This document shows positions 10,928-21,332 of a DNA stretch of 64,000 bases, piece by piece. Positions within the stretch are counted from its first letter, which is position 1. Each line of letters starts with the position of its first letter. Both the position numbers and the translations under genes were made by a program. The DNA comes from Caprella mutica (lineage: Eukaryota > Arthropoda > Malacostraca > Amphipoda > Caprellidae). The notes below the pieces were generated by a model, which searched no databases, was not told where the DNA came from, and was given only the letters and a program-made list of their open reading frames with translations. The DNA lies in NCBI GenBank assembly GCA_947561585.1, contig CANNZV010000116.1, positions 248,001-312,000 of the forward strand, in the 5' to 3' direction.

Positions 10928-13889
10928 ATGTCTAATAACAACTCTCAGGTTCAGCGCTGGTGCTTCACACTTAACCAATATGATGAAAACATTCAATACA
11001 GAAATCTCTTTTTACAATTTGAGTTCAAAGTTAGGAGGGGAGTTTGGGGGAGGGAGATAGCACCTGAAACAGGCACTCGACACCTCCAAGGATATTTGGA
11101 GTTCTATAGGTCCTTTAGGTTGGGGCACGTGAGGAAGATATTATCTACTGCCCATTGGAGTCCTGCACGTGGCACATCACTGCAGAACTATGATTACTGC
11201 ATCAAAGGTGAGTGCTTGCTAGGATTAATTCAGTTATTCATTTTTGATATTTTTATTTACTTAGTTTTAGATCCAGCATCACACTTGAATAATCTAGAAA
11301 TATACTAGATCTATTACCAATATATCTAACTAAAAGCTTTTCTCGAATAATTAAATATTTATGTGTGTTTAAATTTAATCTTTTTAGGGTTTACATGTAA
11401 ATATATGATTAGCCTGAATGAATGAAAATTTCATTATTCATAGTTTTTAAATTCCGAAAACTGGCACGATAAAATTAAACATGGTCAGATAATAAAATTT
11501 TACGTTGCCTATTATCGAACAATTCACATTAGAAAATGTAAGCAGCATAGGAATAGCATACGCTTCCATCGCACCACACGCTTCCATTCGCACCAAGTTC
11601 ATAATTAAATAGTTCAACTTTCTACTAAATGTGCTAGTTGAAGTCTCTTGTATTTCTTCATTAAGATATTAAATAAGATTTTAATTTTATTTAGATATTC
11701 ATAGTGATGTATTTCCAGATGGCTTGTATGAAACTATAGGTGATATGACTGCGGAGCAAAATGGTACATGTGAAACGGCAGATTGTAGAAAAAGAGCTCC
11801 CAGCATTCCTCTAATGCTAAGAGGACTGTTGAAGGAAGAGCTGTCCCTGCAAATAAAAACTAGCAAAGAATATGCGGAGCGCCATTCTTACTACGACAAG
11901 ATTGTTTCAAAATTAGTGTATCGCAAAGAACAGCAGGAGAAGTTTAAAGCGTGGAAAAACAAGCTACTGTATGAATGGCAGTATCAAATTCTCCAAAAGA
12001 TCATGTTGCAAAACGAGAGAAAAATCCTGTGGGTAGTTGATAGGACTGGAAACAATGGGAAGAAGTTCCTTTGCTCCTATCTGAACAACTTATATAATTT
12101 TGAGTATCTTGATGGCATGCTTAGTTCCCGGGACATAGGGTGTCTTATAAGATCTTCAGTCAAAGGAATAACGTTTGATGTGTCACGAGCATCACTTAGT
12201 GCTTTTGACTATGGTGCCCTGGAATCGTTGAAAAATGGGCACATTGTGTCAGGAAAATACGGAGGCTGCCATCGACGATTTACAGATATGCTCATAGCTG
12301 TGTTTTCAAACAACTATCCAAACAATGCCATGTTGTCTGAGGATCGTTGGGATATTGTAGTGCTCGGAGAGGACCCATTTAGAAATTTAGAAAAGTCAGC
12401 TGTGGTGAATCCAAGCATCAGATTTCCTTTTGTCAAGCCATATCCAATGCCCGAACTACAGGAGTCATTTGATATGAGAGACTTCCTGGAAACCAGACTC
12501 AAAAATGGTAATGGGTTCTACGATGAGGTGGTACCAGAAACGCAGCTACCGGTACTTGCAGCACCTCCCACGGGAAATTCTCAGGTAGCTGGACCAGCAG
12601 AAATTCGATCAAGTGGTTATGAGGGATTAGATGCTTACGTGGTTCCGCAGAATAATCCTACAGGTGAGCACTGATTGATATATTTTTTTCAAATTTCATA
12701 TCGAATAATTAATATTTTCATATTCATCAACCATTTCAGGCATAGCAGATGCTGGAGTAAATCCAGTAGGAGTTGTAGGCAGCATCTGCAATTTACACAG
12801 AGGTAATATATAAATACAGTAATTTTATGGGTGGTAAATGGTAAAGATAACGTGTAATGTTTAACTTTCTTTATAGGAATGGACTTTGCAAAGGGTTGCC
12901 CATGTGTTACAAAAAACTCGAAGAAGAGAGGTCGTACTGGTGCACCCACTGGAGCTGCTGGTGCACCCACTGGAGCTGCTGGTGCACCCACTGGAGCTGC
13001 TGGTGCACCCACTGGAGCTGCTGGTGCACCCACTGGAGATGCAAGTAGAGAGTTATCAGTCAGCGGTAGTTCAGGAGCACAAAACAATTCAAGTGGTAAG
13101 CCTAACTCTTCAGATTCTGTAAAATTATATTTTAATTTTTTTTTTAATTTATATTTATAACTATACTAATTATTAATTTTTTTCATTTCAATCTGAATTT
13201 ATCTAACATCTACAGCTCGTTCATCGAATAGGCAGCAGCCAGTTAGTATAATGAGTGATGATAACATCCAGCCTGGACAAAGTGAGTTTGGTATTTGGTA
13301 GGGTAGGTTACGTATTCCTGTACAGTTTCGTATTTCCGTACACCACGTTCACTAGCTTAAGATGAGCGTTATAATAATTATAGTAAATACCCATTGTGAG
13401 TTGTTCATTCAAATTGATAGTAAAAGTAACTGTTGTAAAAAATGTACGAAATTGAGAAACAGTCGGAAATACGTAACTTACCCTTATAGTATATTAAGAT
13501 TGTAAATTATTATTTAGAAATAAACATTACTGCATAAAAAATTCAACGATACTAGGTGAAACAAAAGCTCTTGATTTGATACTCTAAATATTTAATTATT
13601 TTAGTTGAAAATATCACCTAGACCTATTTAATATTTTTTATATGAATTCAGTGGTTAGAACTCCCTCTTCCGGAACAATCAGGCGGAGGGCGAAGAACAC
13701 ACGTGGTCTCTCTATTCACAAGAAAAAAAGTACGAACTTTGTATATGAATGGATTATTTTTATCAATGGTCAACTCCTATATACATAACTAATTGTTAAA
13801 TTTACTTATCCCCAGAATCTGCCTCGTTCTCTACTCCAGTCTTCAACTTCTCAAGTGACGAAGATTTTGTAACGGGTCCTTGGTCTTAG
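10928..13889 (+). CDS. Endogenous CRESS-DNA-virus-type Rep gene (HUH endonuclease plus SF3 helicase), seven exons, with novel C-terminal tail
   Basis: Exons: 10928-11207, 11695-12663, 12740-12802, 12877-13095, 13216-13281, 13652-13729, 13816-13889. All six introns are GT-AG and phase 1; the coding sum is 1749 nt (582 residues plus TAG) with no stop or frameshift. Exon 1 holds the rolling-circle endonuclease motifs: RWCFTLN (I), HLQGYLEF (II) and YCIK with the catalytic tyrosine (III). Exon 2 holds the helicase: WVVDRTGNNGKKF (Walker A), ITFDVSR (Walker B), VFSNNYP (motif C) and LSEDRWDIVVLG. In viral relatives the protein nicks and rejoins circular DNA at an origin and unwinds it. Walker A has Lys where Ser/Thr normally binds the nucleotide metal, so ATPase activity is doubtful. 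Exons 3-7 encode a Gly/Pro/Ser-rich tail with five GAPTGAA-type repeats and basic clusters (KKRGR; RRRAKNTRG...KKK) that could be nuclear signals. Viral Reps are usually about 300-400 residues, so the tail looks newly acquired. No capsid gene is adjacent. The start is the first ATG before motif I. Domestication is inferred from intactness and introns. Confidence 0.85.
12939..13043 (+). repeat. In-frame 21-bp coding minisatellite (five units) in the Rep-like tail
   Basis: Five units of 21 bp encode GAPTGAA repeats inside exon 4; the last unit reads GAPTGDA. Because 21 is a multiple of three, copy-number change keeps the frame. The first four units are nearly identical in DNA, so the expansion is recent. 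Confidence 0.9.
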
Positions 13890-14225
13890 AGGATAAACTT
13901 TTAAGTTTTTAAGTACCTTACCTAAAAATTTCCGCATACCTAATATACTAGGTAATGATATTCATTTTTGAACTGTTTTACTTTGTTTTCTACGTATCAC
14001 TCTTTGATAATATTACTATTACAATTTTGAATTATATTAATTTATTGACAGGTTTTTAATTATCCTATACTAAACTTTTATACATAAGAGCCTCTTGTTT
14101 TCTGCATGGCCATCTGTTTTGAGAATACTCCTCACTGTATCTAGCTTAATTATTTGCATTTTGCGATCATGTTAAGGTCTATACTACCTTGATAGTAGCT
14201 TGTGCAATATCAGGATATTTACACA
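13890..14225. other. Downstream flank of the Rep-like gene
   Basis: AT-rich sequence following the TAG stop. No clear AATAAA signal is seen within the first 200 bases, and no other gene is visible. Confidence 0.3.
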
Positions 14226-14790
14226 TTGCATTAAGATATCTTGTTAGTTCTTTTTGTAGCAGCAGGAGCTCTTCATATAGTAATATCATGTCGGTTCTTT
14301 TTGTAACAGCAGGATATCTTCATATAGTAATATCTTGTTAGTTCTTTTAGTACACTAGGATATCTTCAAGTATAGTGATATCTTGTTAGTTCATTTTGTA
14401 CCAGCAAGATATCTTCATGAAGTGATATCTTGTTAGTTCTTTGTGTACCAGCAAGATATCTTCATGAAGTGATATCTTGTTAGTTCTTTGTGTACCAGCA
14501 AGATATCTTCATATAGTAATATCTTGTTAGTTCTTTGTGTACCAGCAAGATATCTTCATATAGTGATATCTTGTTAGTTCTTTGTGTACCAGCAAGATAT
14601 CTTCATATAGTGATATCTTGTTAGTTCTTTGTGTACCAGCAAGATATCTTCATGAAGTAATATCTTGTTAGTTCTTTGTGTACCAGCAAGATATCTTCAT
14701 ATAGTGATATCTTGTTAGTTCTTTGTGTACCAGCAAGATATCTTCATATAGTGATATCTTGTTAGTTCTTTGTGTACCAGCAAGATTAGT
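14225..14790. repeat. 47-bp tandem array (about 12 units) with degenerate continuation to about 15090
   Basis: Units of 47 bp share the core GATATCTTGTTAGTTCTTTG followed by ACCAGCAAGATATCTTCATA. The two GATATCTT/AAGATATC cores make each unit partly palindromic. Units become irregular after 14790, with AGGATATCTTCACAT-like fragments to about 15090. Confidence 0.85.
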
Positions 14791-15336
14791 CGTGTTTATC
14801 TTGTTTAAAGTTTCGTGCCAGCAGGGTATCTCAAAATATTGATACATTGGTGATCTCTATTCTACCAACAGTATATCTTCACATTGATATCTTGATAAAG
14901 GTTATCGTAACTACAGGATATCTTCACATATTGATAGTTTAGATATCTTGTTTATACATTTATATCCAAAAGCTATTGTTGGTTATTGATGCCTACAAAT
15001 CAGAGGAATAGTTCAACAAGTTATATTACATAATATCTTGCAAGGAGTTCGCATTTCAACAGGATATAGTTAGATTTAGATATCTTATAAAGAGTAGTTA
15101 TTTAACAGTATATTTAATGCCTTTATGATAATAAAGTAAGAGGAAATTGCAGGATAGTCAAAGGACTCTCATGAAACTTTCCTATCCACATTCCAGGACC
15201 CGGACTTGTAATTTGATAGACAGTTATATAAGAAATGTCTTATATATTTTAGTACTTGTAACTTCTCAGTACCTATAGCACCATTTGTGTATATGATTAT
15301 ATTCATACCTTGACATTATATCTGAGAAATTGAGTA

Positions 15337-16738
15337 GGAGAAGGTGGTCATCAATGGGACAAAAACACGAAAAGATAGATATTTCATTTTTTTTGTTCTA
15401 TGAGCAAAATATGAATAACAACAAAAAAAAAACATACGTAATATAGATATTCCTTTATAAAATGAAACTAACTAGAATGCTATCACATTTTCTTTTGAAT
15501 AGAAAAAAATTATATAATAAACAAAGAAAATTGTCCCATTGTATAACAGCACTGGTGAACAATGGGACATGCCTTGGTGAACAATGGGACTGTTCATTTA
15601 ACTAATATATATTGTTGAGGTTATAGTCTAATTTCGAGTTTGAATTATCTCTTTATGCTGTCCCACACTTAGTTGGTTAATACAATATCAGTTTAATGAC
15701 CTGAGACCTCTAGCTTTACCGATTCCATGTCAGGAACATTTGAAAATGAGACTCATTGCACTTAAATCTTCGCCTCACATCAATATTTTGTATTCATCTT
15801 TTTCTTATTTTGGCTTAGCAAATTACACCAAAAGAATATGTTTTAGAAGTCTCATCAAACTCTACAAGAAAATAAATTTTCATTTCCAACGTTTTCCGTA
15901 TATGTTTAAGTTCATCAAGTGAGCATATCTTCGTCCATATCTTCAGACGAATGGATCAGTTAGATTAAGAGTTCTGTACCAGACCAAGAACAAGAGTTTA
16001 CAGGCCATCTACGGATACTTTATAGTTTATGAAGTGACTTCGAAGGCCTTATCCTTTTTGTGGGACCGTCAATAAGCTCTACTTTCACTGGTGTATCCGG
16101 TTCAATCATGCTGAGTCTTTTTCTTTTATTATGAGTAATTTGTTTTATATACTGTGCCTTGTGATGACCTCAGACTGCTAAAGACTTTGAACATGGTCAA
16201 AAGTCCGGCTTCAGCTGGAAGTTATGTTTCTACAAGAAGTCCTGACGCTATAGTTTACGTTATTGTATCAAAAATAGATATTTATTGATTCATATGGAAT
16301 AACTAGACGTTTTGTTGACAATATGGCACTGTCCCATTGTTAACCAAATTTTCTGCCCCAATGATCACATAACGCCATTTTGAAAACATATGAGTCTGTA
16401 TAGCGGTTCAACTACAAAAGTATAAAGGCAATCCTTTCATATGATCATATTTTACATATTACTTAATATTATGGAAAAATGTCGTAAGTATAATATGTTA
16501 AATTAGCGAATTTATAACAATTGAAACAAAATACAAAAAATTTAGTTTTCCCACCTCTAAAACATGTTTTCGCTTTTAAGCAGAGCCGACTGCACCCCAA
16601 CAACTGAATGCAATGCGAATGAATGCGCTTAAGTGTGCCTATTTTACCACTAAGAAGCTGTTAAAAATTATCCTCAAATAAAAAAGTTATTGAGTATGTC
16701 CCATTGTTCCCAGTGTCCCATTGATGACCATTTTCTCC
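15337..16738. mobile_element. 1.4-kb terminal-inverted-repeat element, non-coding
   Basis: The ends are imperfect 25-bp inverted repeats: 15337-15361 (GGAGAAGGTGGTCATCAATG...) and 16714-16738 (reverse complement GGAGAAAATGGTCATCAATG...). AATGGGAC motifs recur inside near 15552-15590 and 16330. No transposase was found. The left flank is TA but the right flank is AT, so a TA duplication cannot be shown. It directly abuts the next element. Confidence 0.55.
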
Positions 16739-16748
16739 ATGATCTTCC

Positions 16749-17930
16749 GGTACACGGAAAACTGCCAGGCGGAAAACTGCCGAAGCGGAAAACTGCCAGG
16801 CGGAAAACTGCCAAGCGGAAAACTGCCAGTCACTTTTTGGGAATTTATTTATTTTTTGACTTTTGATATACACATTCTAAGAACATTTTAATTCATAAAA
16901 AACAGCGTTAGCCATTCGTCAAGTGATTAAGGAGACATTCATTTTGTACAGTTATAACTAAAGTATATAGATTATTGGATTACTTATTATTCAATGGAAA
17001 ATAGTATTTCAACAATTAAAGCTACTTTATTAAACACACAGTAAACCAAATTCAGTACACAAAAAGAAATTATATTTACCATTTTTAACTTATTTGTTAA
17101 GTCACGTACATTTTAAAAACATGTATTTATTTATATATCTATATAGGATTTTATATGATTATAAGATTTATAATTTATATCTTGTATATTATAATTTATA
17201 AAATTAAGTGTATGTTACATCACTTATATGCATGTTCAATATTTATTACATTTACAATTTTATTCTCCATAGCGTGAACACCTTCATTTATATCTAATAG
17301 TATAATTAATTTCTCTGCAATCCAATTCGAACGAGTGAAATTGTCAGAGAATTAGGTTGGTAATATCAGTTTGATAATCATAGATGATGTGTTGCAAATT
17401 CTAGATATTTCACAAACATCGATCAAATTTGTTTAATAATGAGTACAAGCGAATATTAAACTTGAAAGCTTGTTAAATTATCAAATTATAAGCAAAAATT
17501 AAATAATTAGACACTAAACCCGTTATGAAATGATAATGTAAAATGCGTTTTGTAAACAAAGAAATTGTACTCTGTCCCAAATACAGTCATTTCTTTGTTT
17601 CTTCTTCTTTTAATATTTTCTAAGAAAGTTTATATTTTTCAATTTTTTCATGTATTTAATTTTTTACTGTAATATTTATATAATAATAAATTTTTTTTGT
17701 TGTAAAAAACTATATTTTTGTTTTGTATACTAAGTAAAAATGAATGTTCATTTAAATCCTTTTATCTAGGAGCGAATGTCGTTTTTTTATAAATCAAAAT
17801 GTTATTACTGACTAAAGTCATTAAATTCAGTAAGTGACTGGCAGTTTTCCGCATGGCAGTTTTCCGCCTGGCAGTTTTCCGTTTCGGCAGTTTTCCGCCT
17901 GGCAGTTTTCCGCCTGGAAGTTTTCCGGGA
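16749..17930. mobile_element. Inverted-repeat element with ends built from 14-16-bp direct repeats (CGGAAAACTGCC type)
   Basis: Both ends consist of five or six copies of CGGAAAACTGCCAGG-like units in opposite orientation: 16755-16830 and 17836-17927. The unit order, including one GCCGAA variant, matches between the two ends. The interior is AT-rich and non-coding. The architecture recalls Drosophila Foldback elements, whose inverted repeats are made of short tandem units. No clear target duplication was found. Confidence 0.7.
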
Positions 17931-18855
17931 ATTTCTTATATAATACAATTCATAGTTCCGATGACTGTCATCTTCGTCAGTAAATTCTCAGCTAGTTTTA
18001 CAGACGGGGAAAAGGTTGTCTGTAGTAACATTCTGTCCTGTACCAAAAAAAAGGACAACAAGTTCAAAAATTACATACTCAGTTAATGATTTCTCCTTGT
18101 GCCAATGACTATCTCTTCCAAATGAGAAAATCCATTTTCTAATAATTTATATGTCGCACCAGCCATCTACTTAGTGAACTGATATCGCGAATTTGTTGAA
18201 AAAGATGCTCATCAATAGTTACGAGACTCTTGCCTTATGATTCGCTCGAAGGTTGTCACCATAAGAAATGTATTTAATTCTTCAATTGTGAGCGTTCTTG
18301 GTAGAGGTTTGGTTGAAGACAGTACTGAAATGAGTATACAACTGCTCAACTATTTTCATACAAGTATTGTGCAACCCTATTTAGACTTGTAAATTCATAA
18401 TCTTAATTTGGCAACACCAAAATTTACATTAAAATGAATATTTACGAGAGAGCCTTTTGGGTTTTTGCGGTAAATATTAAAAAAAAAATCAAAATAATCT
18501 TGGATTAAAAAAAATCATGATTATTGACCTAGAGTATTTATGATGAGTCAGTGAATTTCGTACATATTGGTGCACTAACTTAGAAATAAAAACAAGTCAA
18601 TAATAATTTGGGGGTTAAAATGACCTGCCGGTCGGTCCACCGTGTGTTTAAGAAGTACCTTGGCAAGTTCCACTCTCATAACTAATGAAACAAAATTGGT
18701 TTATTTTCTTCGTGTCCACGTCTATCAATCTCGAGTACGATTATATCAACGACTTTTAACCAATAAGAGATGCTACGATTTAGTGATTTCGAACACCTGA
18801 AACGACTTTCCGAACCCCTCATTTTTCCGAACCCCAAACCCACTTTCCGAACCCC
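17931..18855. other. Gene-free stretch
   Basis: No gene was recognised. Near 18800-18855 there are three near-copies of ACTTTCCGAACCCC, which form the outer left edge of the mariner relic that follows. Confidence 0.4.
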
Positions 18856-19791
18856 AAAAGTCACTTTACCATTTTAACATTTTATTACGCTCAAACTAAA
18901 AAAGATACACATCTTTAATTAACGGCAAATGAAAGAAGAATACTTAAAGTTTTAGTAGATATGAAATGAAATCAATATATGACTTTCAGATTTCAGCTAT
19001 TTCAAATCTACTTTTTAATGTGCGAAATCGTAAGTCTCTAAAAATGGCTAAATTCAATATGGAAAAATGAGCCACACAATTGTTGACTATCATGATATAT
19101 CAACTAAAATGGATCAGTTGTTGGAGTTAGAAGACGTTTTATGATTTTTTAAAACTAGATTTAATGTAAGACGGTAAGACCTAGCTGTAGTCTTGCTCTG
19201 ATAGAAAAAAAATCAGACACACGTGAGCATGTGCTGGGAAAGATCGAATTGAAAGACCGAAGTCATCTCGCACTGAAGAAGTTATTCAACGTGTGAATCT
19301 TAATGTTACAGAAGACTTCTCAACATTCACGATAAAGAGTGGTACTCAATTTCGATTTTCTCGCACGTCACTACGGCGCATATTAAAACAGGAGCTAAAA
19401 TTATATCCTTACAAAATTCAGTTGATAGCATGAAACTTTCAAGAGCAGCATATGCAGGTGGACTAAATTACGCTTTGGCAACATCTCTTGGCCACCCTGA
19501 TAAATGGATAAAACTACTCCATATTTTTTTCTTTTGAAATCTTTAATTGAAAAGGCGGAATTTTCTAAGAATTGATCATCTGAGATGCTGAGAAGAGTGA
19601 TGCAAAACACACAGGAAAGCTAATGTTCATATGTGCTGAAATAATGATGGAAGACATTTGAAATAATTTTTTCATTAAAAACTTTAAATATTCTTCTTTC
19701 ATTTGCAGTTTACTAATTAGGTTTATCTTTTATAGTTTTGTGCGAAATAAAGTTTTAAAATGGTAAAGTGACTTTCGGCCCACCCGGTATA
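18856..19791 (+). mobile_element. Mariner/Tc1-like relic with truncated transposase
   Basis: AAAGTCACTTTACCATTTTA (left, about 18856) is inverted at the right end (about 19746-19791), which finishes with the mariner-like terminus ACCGGGTGGGCCGAAAGTCA. Inside, 19242-19433 reads as a transposase piece on the + strand with the conserved block TSLRRILKQELKLYPYKIQL, the linker between the DNA-binding and DDE parts of insect mariner-like transposases. The rest of the DDE domain is deleted or scrambled. The right terminus resembles the one at about 30430 in the FN3 gene intron. Confidence 0.65.
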
Positions 19792-19939
19792 GGTATACAT
19801 GAATATTTTATTACTTTAGAGTTTACAAGGAATCCTACATCTTAGATTGATGAGCAATAATGACAGTAACTATAATGTTTTAGAAGTAGGAAACTTAAAT
19901 TTTGAATTTTTCAATAACTCCTCAATTTAGAGGTAGATG

Positions 19940-20843
19940 GGGTCTTTCCCATACTAGCGGCGCAAAATATTTCTTGATAAATTTATACTAGTACAGTACC
20001 TATTACTGAATCTAAATTATATTTCAAAGATTTCAAAGATTTATTTCAAACTGCTCCCATACATTAGATACGAGTACTGGGAGAAATACTACAAACAACA
20101 ATATAAATGAGCTGTAAGGCCCAATAAGCCTGATTGCTTCTAGGGCAAGTGCGTATTATGGATACACATATTTTGATTAAACAATAACAAAATATCAGAA
20201 AAGATAAAATATAAATTTGTTTTTTAATCAATTAGTGTCAATATTATTGTAGCCCGTAGTCATGATACTGCACCAAATTATTAGTTTTTCTTTGATTTTT
20301 CTTTTATTTACACCAACTTTATGAGGCGCTGTTGATAGAATGTCTGTTTAACACTTTTTGTGACACACAGACGGACGCGGCTCTTATTATATTATATAGT
20401 ATAGATTAGATGTGTATCATAGATACCAAGTTAAGAAAATGAAATTAAAAGTAGGTCCTTAAGATTTTATGAGCTCATCAATACACTTCATTATAGCAAG
20501 AAATAAGTCGTCGTCTTTGTTTCCTTCGCCACAGAAACTCACATAGATAATTATCATTACCCTGAGTCTATACTCTATATAGTATATAAAGAAAAATTAG
20601 AAAATGCATCTATTTTAGTCCTTAAGTTCTGCCATATCCATTGCATATTCCATTTAGGAAGATCATTAGAACGTCTCATCTTTGAAAGGAGTAAAATTTG
20701 TTTATACATATATCCGTGCCTGTTTGTATTATAGATACAGGTAATTTATAATTAATATTGGACATCTAATAAATCAATAAATAATGATATCAAATATAAA
20801 TGTAGTGAATTAATAATTTTCGCCGCTATTCTAGGAAAGACCC
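19940..20843. mobile_element. MITE-like element with perfect 8-bp target duplication
   Basis: The inverted ends are GGGTCTTTCCCATACTAGCG (left) and GGGTCTTTCCTAGAATAGCG (right, reverse complement). The flanks are GGTAGATG at 19932-19939 and GGTAGATG at 20844-20851, a perfect 8-bp duplication. The 904-bp interior has no open transposase. The terminal GGRTCTTTCC is shared with the element at 8261-8870, so both probably use the same transposase source. An 8-bp duplication fits hAT, P or Merlin-like transposases; the terminus does not decide which. Confidence 0.85.
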
Positions 20844-20851
20844 GGTAGATG

Positions 20852-21330
20852 CATTGAGTTAGCGTGAAAATAATCATGCAGTATTCTTTAGTAAATCAAA
20901 ATGTATGAAGATGATTGCAGACATTTCTTATCTCTCACTGGACTTTATTTTTATCAGAGATAACACTGCCAGCAGCTGCAGTTCCCAACACCTTTACTTT
21001 GGTCAGTAGATTGAAGTACTGACGAGAACTGGCCTCAAAATACTGCGTAATTTCAGTGTACTGTCTACAGTGAAAGATACTGACAAAGAAGAGTCATAGT
21101 GATGATAACTGATTTCCAACATGAAACTTTACTAAATATAATACTTGTAAATATTTTAAAATTGGTCTGAGTACACGACGACAAATTTTTGTAAGATTAA
21201 GAAAAAGTGGAAAATTAGAAAAATGTGATTTGTGAAATTAGCAAATAGCTGTGACTCTTTCCTCTGATTAACATACACTTTCCGAGCACTGTGTGCCTAA
21301 TAAATGTCCTAGAGACTTTACTTATTTGGA
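20852..21330. other. Gene-free stretch before the 22-bp satellite
   Basis: No gene was found. It contains the dispersed motif on the - strand at 21272-21293 (reverse complement CACAGTGCTCGGAAAGTG). Confidence 0.35.
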
Positions 21331-21332
21331 GA

